Both the position numbers and the translations under genes were made by a program. Of a stretch of DNA of 6,307 bases, positions 1 to 6,307 are shown one piece after another. The DNA comes from an uncultured Prevotella sp. (GTDB lineage: Bacteria; Bacteroidota; Bacteroidia; Bacteroidales; Bacteroidaceae). Positions within the stretch are counted from its first letter, which is position 1. Each line of letters starts with the position of its first letter. A model generated the notes under the pieces. The model did not search any database. It was not told the DNA's origin and saw nothing but the letters and a program-made list of their open reading frames with translations. The DNA lies in assembly GCA_934229335.1 (NCBI GenBank), contig CAKQDQ010000133.1, forward strand, positions 1-6,307, written 5' to 3'.

Positions 1-2345
1 GTATTGCCATAATGCTCAAGGGAGAGAACTTCCAAGAGGTGATAAAGAACGTGAAAGAGCGCATCAGTCAGATACAACAGTCGCTCCCTGAGGGCGTGGT
101 GATAGAGCCGTTCATTGACCGTACGGAATTAGTAAGCCGTGTTGAGGGTACGATAGCACGCAACCTCGTTGAGGGAGGATTGATAGTAATCTTCGTTCTC
201 GTCCTGTTTCTCGGTAATTGGCGTGCAGGTTTGGTCGTTGCCTCGGTCATACCGCTCTCCATGCTCTTTGCCTTCGGCATGATGAAGACCTTTGGTATAG
301 CTGGAAACTTGATGTCATTGGGAGCGATAGACTTCGGAATGATTGTCGATTCTGCCGTGATTATTGTTGAAGCAGTGGTCACTCACATTAACACAGGGCA
401 CTTCTCTGACCCCAAAGTGCGTGCGGCTTACCTTGCACAAAGTAATGGTGGTAACGCAATCGGGATGCCATTCCGCCTTACTCGCGCCCAAATGGATGAA
501 GAAGTGCACTTCTCTGCGTCACGCATCAGGCAGAGTGCCGCCTTCGGTGAGATAATAATAATGATTGTTTACATCCCGTTGATGACGCTTGTAGGTATAG
601 AAGGCAAGATGTTCCGCCCCATGGCGTTGACCGTTTTCTTTGCTATCCTCGGTGCGTTCATCCTTTCTCTGACGTATGTTCCTATGGCGAGCAGCCTGTT
701 CTTGAGCCGTTCGATGCACAATAGCAAAACGCTGTCAGACAGAATCATTGAGATGTTGCAGCGATGGTACCGTAAAGTACTTGAATGGTCATTGATACAA
801 AGCCGTAATGTGATAACGGCTGCGGTGTCGTTGTTTTGCGTTTCCGTAGTAGCCTTTAAGTTTTTGGGCGGTGAATTTATCCCAAGCTTGGAAGAAGGCG
901 ACTTTGCCGTGGAGATGAGTATGGCGCAAGGCACCTCGCTTACGCAGATGGTAGAGAGCTGTACGAAGGCAGAGAGACTGCTAAAGGCGCAATATCCTGA
1001 GATAAAACAGGTGGTAAGCCGCATTGGTAGCGCGGAGATTCCAACTGACCCGATGCCTGTTGAGCGTGCAGACATAATGATTTCGTTGAAGCCTAAGGCG
1101 GAGTGGACATCGGCGAAGACTACTGCTGAGTTGCAGGAGAAGATGGAAGAAACGCTGAAAACAATCCCAGGACTGGAGGCGGAGATATCACAACCGATAC
1201 AAATGCGTAACAATGAGTTGCTGACTGGTATCAAACAGGACGTGGCTATAAAGATTTTCGGTGACGATATAGCAGCTCTTACTGAGCAAGCCAATAAGAT
1301 TGCTGGTATGATTAAGTCGATACCTGGTGTCAGTGGCATCTTTGTTGAGGAGGTATCAGGTCTTCCGCAGTTGCAGATAAAATACAATCACGAGCGAATG
1401 GCGGCTTATGGCGTCAGTGTAGACGATGTAAATTCCGTGTTAGAGACAACCTTTGCCGGTGCGGTAGCGGGCGCAGTGTATGAGGGAGAGAAAAAGTTTG
1501 ACCTCGTAGTGCGCCTTGATAACAACGAGCGTACAGCCGAGACGTTACGTAACCTCTCTATTCCTCTCCCGTCAGGTGAGACTATTCCGCTGGAGCAAAT
1601 AGCCGAGGTGGTGTACGAATCAGCCCCAGCACAGGTGTCACATGAGGATGGTAGTAGAAGAATCTACGTTGGATTCAACGTCAAAGGGCGCGATGTGCAG
1701 TCTACTGTTAATGACATTCAGGCACGACTTGATTCAGGCTTGCATCTGCCAGAAGGCTACTACTACACCTATGGCGGCACGTTCAAGAACCTACAAAGTG
1801 CTACTGCCCGTCTGATGGTGGTTGTACCGATAGCCCTTATCATCATATTGCTGTTGCTATATGCCACTGTTAAGAACGTCAGAGAGTCCCTTTTCGTCTT
1901 CACTGCTATCCCATTGGCGGCTATTGGCGGCGTGTGGGCGCTGTGGTTGCGTGGTATGCCTTTCTCAATCTCTGCTGGCGTGGGCTTCATTGCACTCTTT
2001 GGCGTGGCAGTTCTCAACGGTATTGTGCTGATAGGACAGATGAACCAGATGGAAGCGGAGCAGAAGAAAGCTCTTATAGACATAAAAGATGACGATGAAC
2101 GCAAGGCGATGGTGGAACGAATGTTACACAGTCGCATCATCGACAGTTGCCTAATACGCTTGCGTCCAGTACTGATGACTGCGCTTGTTGCCTCTATGGG
2201 CTTCTTGCCTATGGCGTTTTCTACTGGTGATGGCGCAGAGGTACAACGACCGTTGGCAACAGTCGTGATAGGAGGATTGATTACTTCAACGCTCCTTACG
2301 CTATTAGTGCTGCCGTCAATCTATAAACAATTCAGTAAGAAATAA
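1..2345 (+). CDS. czcA: CzcA/CusA-family heavy-metal efflux RND transporter, 5'-truncated by window edge
   Basis: Inner-membrane proton/metal antiporter subunit of a tripartite efflux system. The frame is open to the window edge (first full codon at base 3), so the Met at base 12 is internal, not the start. Residues below count from that Met (777 aa). Heavy-metal RND pumps are about 1,030-1,050 aa, so roughly 260-280 residues are missing (TM1, first porter domain, most of the second). Visible: TM2-TM4 (about 53-124), TM5-TM7 (178-284), second periplasmic loop (285-595), TM8-TM12 (598-770). TM4 carries the family's acidic triad in DFGMIVDSAVIIVE (D107, D113, E120); GKMFRPMALTV (198-208) is also typical. 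'QPIQMRNNELLTGIKQDVA' (394-412) closely resembles CzcA, and methionines used by E. coli CusA for Cu/Ag appear replaced (Leu403/404 region; Val562 after GRD). I therefore favour Zn/Co/Cd-type divalent cations; the exact metal is inference. Followed 13 bp later by its probable outer-membrane channel. Confidence 0.93.
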   Translation, partial: IAIMLKGENFQEVIKNVKERISQIQQSLPEGVVIEPFIDRTELVSRVEGTIARNLVEGGLIVIFVLVLFLGNWRAGLVVASVIPLSMLFAFGMMKTFGIAGNLMSLGAIDFGMIVDSAVIIVEAVVTHINTGHFSDPKVRAAYLAQSNGGNAIGMPFRLTRAQMDEEVHFSASRIRQSAAFGEIIIMIVYIPLMTLVGIEGKMFRPMALTVFFAILGAFILSLTYVPMASSLFLSRSMHNSKTLSDRIIEMLQRWYRKVLEWSLIQSRNVITAAVSLFCVSVVAFKFLGGEFIPSLEEGDFAVEMSMAQGTSLTQMVESCTKAERLLKAQYPEIKQVVSRIGSAEIPTDPMPVERADIMISLKPKAEWTSAKTTAELQEKMEETLKTIPGLEAEISQPIQMRNNELLTGIKQDVAIKIFGDDIAALTEQANKIAGMIKSIPGVSGIFVEEVSGLPQLQIKYNHERMAAYGVSVDDVNSVLETTFAGAVAGAVYEGEKKFDLVVRLDNNERTAETLRNLSIPLPSGETIPLEQIAEVVYESAPAQVSHEDGSRRIYVGFNVKGRDVQSTVNDIQARLDSGLHLPEGYYYTYGGTFKNLQSATARLMVVVPIALIIILLLLYATVKNVRESLFVFTAIPLAAIGGVWALWLRGMPFSISAGVGFIALFGVAVLNGIVLIGQMNQMEAEQKKALIDIKDDDERKAMVERMLHSRIIDSCLIRLRPVLMTALVASMGFLPMAFSTGDGAEVQRPLATVVIGGLITSTLLTLLVLPSIYKQFSKK

Positions 2346-2358
2346 ACGTTTTGAATAT

Positions 2359-3594
2359 ATGAATATTATCATAAAAACAACTTTTCTCTTGCTTTCAGCG
2401 ACGGCAACTTGTAGCGTTAGTGCCCAGCGTCTGACCCTATCGCAGTGCCAAACACTTGCCACAGAGCACAATCTGAGCCTTCGTAGCGCAGAAGCACAGG
2501 TAGAACGTGCCCGTATTATGCACGGAACAGCATGGGATTTAGACAAAACGGACATAGCATTGTCGCAAGATCCTACTTCTGGAGGGTCGCCAGACAACGC
2601 TATTTCCATCTCACAGTCGATAGAATTTCCTACGGTTTACACGGCGCGTCGCCGACAGTTGCGTGCCGAAACGAAAGCGGAAGAGAGCCGACGACGTATT
2701 GTTGCCACGCAAATCAATGCTGATATAGCCTCTGCTTACTGGCAGTTGGTGTATGAAAACGAGAAACTTAACATTCTGCGCAGCCAGGATTCGCTGCTCG
2801 TTAGTTATGCAAAAATAGCGCGACAGCGTTACGATGCTGGTGAGGCAAGGCAGTTAGAGAGCCTCAGTGCCAACCGTCTGTTGGAAGAAAACGCCATGGA
2901 GATTGCCGCGACACAGGGACAAATACGCAGTGTGCAGTTAACACTGAGGACGTTAGTGGGTAACGATTCCGTCATCACTCCTGCCGATGAGCGGCTCGTT
3001 CCTATTGCCTATACACCGTCAGCGGTATACAATTACTCTACAACGGCAGAGGGAGAGTATGCTAATGACCGTATAGTTGTAGCCGAGAAAGCTCTTAGTG
3101 TGGCAAAGAACGCATACGCTCCATCGCTCTCTCTCACCCTGAAGAATCAGTTAGTGATAACAGGTTGGGACCCATATCATGAGAACCGCTCACGCTATGA
3201 GGGCGGAAACTTCATGGGATTTGAAGTAGGTGTCGGTGTACCTCTATTCTATGGTGCTACGAAAGCGAAGGTAAAGGTAGCCAGAAAGGACCGAGAGATA
3301 GCCGAAATGGAGCTACATCGTGAGCAAAACCAATTGCAGAACGAATACAGTAACGCTCAATCTGTGTACAATAACGCCCTGCACCGCGTGAGATATTATG
3401 AAGATAAGGGTATGAAGACAGCCGAAAGTACCGCTCGTCTCGGTGCATTAGAATACGAAAACGGTGAAATATCATACGTAGAGTATGTCAATGCTTTACA
3501 GGAGTCTATCACTTTGCGTCTGAAGCGTGCCGCGGTGGTTAACGAATACAACCAAGCGGTGGTGGCATTGCAGCGTTTGAGTGGTGAGTTTTAG
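2359..3594 (+). CDS. TolC-family outer-membrane efflux channel protein (CzcC/CusC-like)
   Basis: Outer-membrane factor expected to form the trimeric exit duct for the upstream RND pump. The 411-aa length fits the short CusC/CzcC-like group. Residues 1-22 form a signal peptide (MNIIIK, hydrophobic core, cleavage after SVSA before Gln23). Cys18 lies in TATC, a poor lipobox, so lipidation is unlikely but not excluded. The mature protein shows two outer-membrane-efflux repeats: about 25-205 (opening LTLSQCQTLATEHNLSLRSA, then SISQSIEFP at 83-91 and a long helix rich in Arg, Glu, Ala and Gln) and about 225-411 (NAYAPSLSLTLKNQ at 251-264, GVGVPLFYGATKAKVKVARK at 291-310, a long helix, GEISYVEYVNALQ at 369-381). 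This beta-strand/long-helix alternation is the TolC pattern. The ATG is 13 bp after the pump's stop in an A/T-rich gap without Shine-Dalgarno, usual for Bacteroidetes, and the signal peptide starts right there, supporting this start. Same operon as the pump. Many Bacteroidetes fuse this domain to the pump; here it is separate. Confidence 0.92.
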   Translation: MNIIIKTTFLLLSATATCSVSAQRLTLSQCQTLATEHNLSLRSAEAQVERARIMHGTAWDLDKTDIALSQDPTSGGSPDNAISISQSIEFPTVYTARRRQLRAETKAEESRRRIVATQINADIASAYWQLVYENEKLNILRSQDSLLVSYAKIARQRYDAGEARQLESLSANRLLEENAMEIAATQGQIRSVQLTLRTLVGNDSVITPADERLVPIAYTPSAVYNYSTTAEGEYANDRIVVAEKALSVAKNAYAPSLSLTLKNQLVITGWDPYHENRSRYEGGNFMGFEVGVGVPLFYGATKAKVKVARKDREIAEMELHREQNQLQNEYSNAQSVYNNALHRVRYYEDKGMKTAESTARLGALEYENGEISYVEYVNALQESITLRLKRAAVVNEYNQAVVALQRLSGEF

Positions 3595-3625
3595 ATGCAT
3601 GAGAATACTGTTTTGCCCCCAAAAA

Positions 3626-3660
3626 GACAATGATTATCCTAAAATAAGATAATGACTGTC
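3626..3660. repeat. Imperfect inverted repeat after the TolC-family gene
   Basis: The arms GACAATGATTATC (3626-3638) and GATAATGACTGTC (3648-3660) pair at 11 of 13 positions around a 9-nt A-rich loop. It lies 31 bp past the stop codon and just before the stronger terminator hairpin. No T-tract follows on the plus strand (ACGAAATAATAA), so by itself it is not a classic terminator. It may protect the mRNA 3' end or be part of a compound terminator. Confidence 0.5.
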
Positions 3661-3665
3661 ACGAA

Positions 3666-3719
3666 ATAATAAGGGTGTATCAATGTAGTCACGATGACTT
3701 ATTGATACACCCTTGTTGT
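3666..3719. terminator. Bidirectional rho-independent-type terminator between convergent genes
   Basis: AAGGGTGTATCAAT (3671-3684) and ATTGATACACCCTT (3701-3714) are a perfect 14-bp inverted repeat. The 16-nt interval contains a second small stem, AGTCA-CGA-TGACT (3687-3699). Counting G-U pairs, the outer stem extends about 5 more positions on one strand (3666-3670 with 3715-3719). On the minus strand the stem is followed by a T-rich stretch (TTATTATTTCG), a reasonable tail for the lyase transcript; on the plus strand the tail is weaker (GTTGTATATG). Its place between two convergent genes (3594 and 3757 are the stop ends) fits termination of both. Confidence 0.8.
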
Positions 3720-3756
3720 ATATGCTAAGTGACAGAACCGCAGTCACAATTCTATC

Positions 3757-3882
3757 TTACTGCGCTATGAACTTCTTGTTGTTCTTGATATAAACCTTTC
3801 CCTTCACTGTGTTGGTGATATTGCGTCCAGAAAGGTCGTATGTCTTGCCGTTATCAACAGTTTTTTTCGCATTGATAGCGTT
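3757..3882 (-). other. C-terminal sorting tail of the pectate lyase (type IX secretion-like)
   Basis: This encodes residues 759-800. The pattern TYDLSGR, a short variable stretch, KGKVYIKNNKKF, then the C-terminus, matches the short tail ('YDLxGR ... GxYIxxGKK') seen on many secreted proteins of Prevotella and related Bacteroidales, and resembles the type A sorting domain recognised by type IX secretion. If so, the enzyme crosses the inner membrane via its signal peptide and is then exported and possibly surface-anchored. The final residues (KKFIAQ) are slightly off the usual Lys-rich ending. Whether the host has a type IX system cannot be seen here. Confidence 0.6.
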
Positions 3883-6159
3883 TACGCCCGTTGCCAGTCT
3901 CAGTACCTTCACGCCAGTGAAGAAAGCAGAGTAAGCAGGATTACGGAAAAGATAGAACTTAGATGCGCCTACAAGAGCCTGAGGAACAGTAACAGTCAGT
4001 GTCTCTTCCGTATTCTTTTTGGTGTTAGCAACGCTTGCTATAGCCGTGCCAGTGCGTTCTGCATAGATGCTGCAACCATAGGGCTTGCTGCTGCTTGGGT
4101 TAGATGTAGCGTAGCAAGAGATAGCGATAACGTCGCCAGCCTGTAGAGGTTCGGTGAGATTAATCTCTACATACTTCGTGCTTGTCTCAGAAGCATCACC
4201 GTCAAGCTTTGTTGCGTAGCCACTCTTAGCCTTGTCTGAGGCCTCAATCTTAGCCACATTGCCGTATGTGAACGTACCACCCGTTGTAGCGATAGGCTCG
4301 CTATAGTTCATTGCTATGCCATCAACGACAGCCGCATCCACCGTTCCGCTTACGGTAAAGCTATATACTGCTGTTTGGTCTTTGTCGTCCTCGCCCGGTG
4401 TTGGGTCAGGAGTAGGGTCAGGAGTAGGTGTTGGTTCTGGTGTAACAGAGCCACCGCCAGTGTTGTCTCCGCCAGAAACAGTGTTACCGAAGAAACCTAC
4501 GAGTGTTGGCTTATAGGCGTTGATAGCGTCAGAAAGGGCCTGTATAACATTTGCGTTAGCGTCCTCTTCTGGTCCGAAAGTCCAAGAGAAGTCACCGTGT
4601 TGGCATCGTCCAGCACCCAATTCGCCAGTGATGATGGCAGGAACGTCATTCGCATTGTCAACTTTGTAGTTGCTATACATCAGTGAAGCGTCAGTATCGA
4701 AGTTGCTATATGTATTCGCTCCCGAGATAGAGACAACAGAAGCAGGCACTTGTTCAGTCTTGTTCGTAACCACGTAAGCATCAAAATGCTTGCTGTAAGT
4801 GGCGTCGCCAGCGATGTATGGCTCAAAGCTTGTCTGACCAACCATAACGTTTCCGTATGCCTTTATGCTGCCACCAGCCTCGCCAGAGAAAGTACCCTTG
4901 GTGTCATCTTTGCTGCCTACACCGTTGTGTACGTCAGAACCCTGCAGCGAAGTGAGCATAGGATACTTGCAATTACGGAAATAATTGTTCTCAACGAATA
5001 CGTCTGAGCCTGTCGTAGAGCCTACACCGTACTTCGCGTTGCCGTCATAGTAGTTGTTATACACATGAACAGACATCGTCCTTATGCGTGGATGGCGTGA
5101 GTCGGAGTGGTCAAACCAGTTGTGATGATATGTAAGATAGTTTGGTCCAGACTCGGAAGTCATGCCGCAGAGACTTGACTTACCGCTGTCCCATAGGTGG
5201 TTGTATGATAGTGTAGAGTACTGAGAGTCGCCCTTAATGTCAAGTGTTCCGTCGCCTTTCTTCTGGTCTGCCGCACCGCCAGGTTTGCCATAGAAGAGGT
5301 CAAGGTTATGAACCCATAGGTTAGAGTTGTCAGTATCCATAGAAACAGCGTCGTCCATGCACCACATTATGGCGAAGTTTCTCAGCTCAACAGAGCATGC
5401 ATTGCGTAGCAGGAAGCCGAACCCATGCACCGTAGCGTCGTTGCCTATACCCTCAATGGTAATATTTAGTTCGGAATAAGAGCCTTTACCTTTAATCTGT
5501 AATCCCTCGGCAGAACTGCTGAACGAGTCCATGTCGCTGGCTTTCAGTGTGCCAATGATACGGAAGTCGATAGGAGTGGTATCATACCCTTTCTGATAAG
5601 CGTCGATGATAGCCTGGAAACCAGTACACTCCGTGAGGTTCGTGTCCTTAGAACCCGTCTTTACTGTTGTCTTGATCGTTTTGGCATTGTCTGCCGTAAC
5701 GTATATAACCTTCGCACCGTTCTTCAGAGTACCATCGTTTTTGTATGCTCCTATGCCGACAGAAGGGTTAAACTTGGCGTTGGCAGACTTAAAATGCGCG
5801 AAGCCACCGCGGTCGTGTGCCGTAGCGGTGAAGGCAGAAGTCTCTATTGCTTCAGCCGTAACCTCGGCTTTATCCTTAACAGGAACAATCTTAAATTGGT
5901 ACTGACCCGCCTTCAGTCCTACAGCGTCAGCACGACCATAGGTAGGATATTCACGTACCAGTTCAGTGTCCAGTTTCTGCCATTCGGCGTCACCAGTGGC
6001 TTTAACATAAACGTTGTAAGAGTAGCCTGCTACCTTAGTCCATGTTACATACCCTCCTTCAAACCAGCCACCGACGTTAACGTCGGCAACAGATGCGTTT
6101 GCTGTAGTGCCCATAAGTGTGAGCATAGCGACAGCAGCAGTGCGTAAAGTTTTTTTCAT
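3757..6159 (-). CDS. Secreted multidomain pectate lyase, polysaccharide lyase family 1
   Basis: Cleaves polygalacturonate by Ca2+-dependent beta-elimination (family knowledge). 800 aa. Signal peptide 1-22 (MKKTLR, hydrophobic core, TANA before Ser23), which supports this start. Fibronectin III-like domain about 24-112; a linking segment containing HDRGGFAHF (115-123) and GVGAY-like GIGAYKNDGTLK (135-146); parallel beta-helix lyase domain about 175-560. Lyase signatures: DDAVSM (269-274), WVHN (282-285), DGTLDIKG (303-310) with D303 and D307 matching the Ca2+-binding aspartates of Bacillus Pel, K327 in WDSGKSSL, YHHNWFDHSDSRHPRIR (344-360) with R355 at the catalytic Arg position and R360 at the second conserved Arg, then VHVYNNYY (364-371). 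Next come a Pro-Thr-Asp linker (about 563-594), a beta-rich domain about 595-756 that I cannot assign, and a sorting tail 760-800 (YDLSGR ... KGKVYIKNNKKF) resembling type IX secretion C-termini. No Shine-Dalgarno. It is monocistronic toward the terminator at 3666-3719; the promoter is not visible. Confidence 0.93.
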   Translation of the reverse strand: MKKTLRTAAVAMLTLMGTTANASVADVNVGGWFEGGYVTWTKVAGYSYNVYVKATGDAEWQKLDTELVREYPTYGRADAVGLKAGQYQFKIVPVKDKAEVTAEAIETSAFTATAHDRGGFAHFKSANAKFNPSVGIGAYKNDGTLKNGAKVIYVTADNAKTIKTTVKTGSKDTNLTECTGFQAIIDAYQKGYDTTPIDFRIIGTLKASDMDSFSSSAEGLQIKGKGSYSELNITIEGIGNDATVHGFGFLLRNACSVELRNFAIMWCMDDAVSMDTDNSNLWVHNLDLFYGKPGGAADQKKGDGTLDIKGDSQYSTLSYNHLWDSGKSSLCGMTSESGPNYLTYHHNWFDHSDSRHPRIRTMSVHVYNNYYDGNAKYGVGSTTGSDVFVENNYFRNCKYPMLTSLQGSDVHNGVGSKDDTKGTFSGEAGGSIKAYGNVMVGQTSFEPYIAGDATYSKHFDAYVVTNKTEQVPASVVSISGANTYSNFDTDASLMYSNYKVDNANDVPAIITGELGAGRCQHGDFSWTFGPEEDANANVIQALSDAINAYKPTLVGFFGNTVSGGDNTGGGSVTPEPTPTPDPTPDPTPGEDDKDQTAVYSFTVSGTVDAAVVDGIAMNYSEPIATTGGTFTYGNVAKIEASDKAKSGYATKLDGDASETSTKYVEINLTEPLQAGDVIAISCYATSNPSSSKPYGCSIYAERTGTAIASVANTKKNTEETLTVTVPQALVGASKFYLFRNPAYSAFFTGVKVLRLATGVNAINAKKTVDNGKTYDLSGRNITNTVKGKVYIKNNKKFIAQ
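4403..4426. repeat. Two tandem 12-bp repeats in the lyase Pro-Thr linker
   Basis: GGGTCAGGAGTA occurs at 4403-4414 and again at 4415-4426, followed by decayed partial copies (GGTGTTGGTTCTGGTGT). On the coding (minus) strand these give Thr-Pro-Asp-Pro units in the linker between catalytic and C-terminal domains (residues about 573-588). The unit is in frame, so gain or loss of copies would change linker length without a frameshift. Confidence 0.85.
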
Positions 6160-6307
6160 TTGTGTAAGTTAGTTATTTGTATAGTTGGGTTTACTTGTAG
6201 TAGTGATAATATTTCTTATAGTGATGAATCCTTTTATAGGTTCTATATGGTTAGTGTTTTTTAGGTTGTTAAGGTTATTTTATGGTTATATTTTATAGGG
6301 GTTAGTG
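6160..6307 (-). promoter_or_regulatory. Upstream leader of the pectate lyase gene, G-depleted with AACC repeats; no promoter identified
   Basis: The 148 bases upstream of the lyase start contain no supported gene. On the gene's sense strand only 5 of 148 bases are G (plus-strand C at 6194, 6215, 6230, 6231, 6243), and the 64 bases 6244-6307 have none. The sense-strand tetramer AACC (GGTT on plus) occurs at 6188, 6239, 6249, 6264, 6273, 6284 and 6300. GGTTAGTG occurs exactly at 6249-6256 and 6300-6307. I find no Bacteroidetes-type -33 TTTG or -7 TAnnTTTG element, since TTTG does not occur on the sense strand here, so the promoter may be beyond the window or of another class. Just upstream of the ATG is an A/C/T-only stretch with no Shine-Dalgarno. 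Confidence 0.45.

Noticed and set aside
569..1387. Long open frame on the minus strand inside the RND gene (272 codons)
   Set aside because: It lies antisense to a clearly conserved RND coding region, shows no recognisable domain, and its composition is what the complement of the pump gene would give.
1769..2140. Minus-strand open frame opposite the pump's TM8-TM10 region
   Set aside because: Antisense shadow; the plus strand encodes conserved transmembrane segments here.
4316..4516. Plus-strand open frame rich in Gly, Ser and Val opposite the lyase linker
   Set aside because: Its repetitive composition is simply the complement of the Thr-Pro-Asp-Pro linker repeats.
5606..6147. Overlapping plus-strand open frames opposite the lyase N-terminus
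   Set aside because: Antisense to a signal peptide and fibronectin-like domain in a convincing 800-residue gene; no independent coding evidence.
6150..6156. Seven-base A tract (sense strand) at codons 2-4 of the lyase, considered as a phase-variation switch
   Set aside because: It is the ordinary result of Lys-Lys codons at the start of a signal peptide and is short; a similar 7-base run near 3861-3867 also encodes Lys-Lys.
1..6307. Possibility that the metal pump and pectate lyase form one new functional system
   Set aside because: They are convergent, separated by a strong terminator, and belong to well-understood unrelated families; nothing in the sequence links them.

Overview
The window looks like chromosomal DNA from a Bacteroidetes bacterium, most likely a Prevotella-type member of the Bacteroidales. 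This is an inference from three things: start codons preceded by A/T-rich stretches with no Shine-Dalgarno, a short 'YDLSGR...GKVYIKNNKKF' C-terminal tail typical of secreted proteins in this group, and a pectate lyase with the fibronectin-like N-terminus common in gut and rumen Bacteroidales. Species cannot be assigned from sequence reading alone.

Layout. (1) Bases 1-2345, plus strand: the C-terminal three quarters of a heavy-metal efflux RND pump of the CzcA/CusA family, cut at its 5' end by the window edge. (2) Bases 2359-3594, plus strand, 13 bp later: a complete TolC-family outer-membrane channel, almost certainly co-transcribed with the pump. (3) Bases 3595-3756: a short convergent intergenic region with a perfect 14-bp inverted repeat and other nested inverted repeats, read as a bidirectional terminator. 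(4) Bases 3757-6159, minus strand: an 800-residue secreted family-1 pectate lyase with a signal peptide, N-terminal fibronectin III-like domain, right-handed beta-helix catalytic domain, Pro-Thr linker, C-terminal beta-rich domain and sorting tail. (5) Bases 6160-6307: the lyase's upstream leader, very poor in G on the transcribed strand and carrying repeated AACC tetramers, with no recognisable promoter.

How the genes work together. The pump and channel are two of the three parts of a tripartite metal exporter. The periplasmic adaptor (CzcB/CusB type) is not in the window and would be expected upstream of the pump. Residues point to a divalent-cation exporter (Zn/Co/Cd-like) rather than a Cu/Ag one. 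The pectate lyase is on the opposite strand behind a terminator and is a separate unit with a separate job, the cleavage of pectic polysaccharide outside the cell or at its surface. I see no evidence that the two units form one system, and no RNA gene, CRISPR array, insertion sequence or integrase. Nothing here looks like a previously undescribed system. The points most worth a second look are the unassigned C-terminal domain of the lyase, its altered WVDH-type motif, the nested intergenic hairpins and the G-depleted leader.
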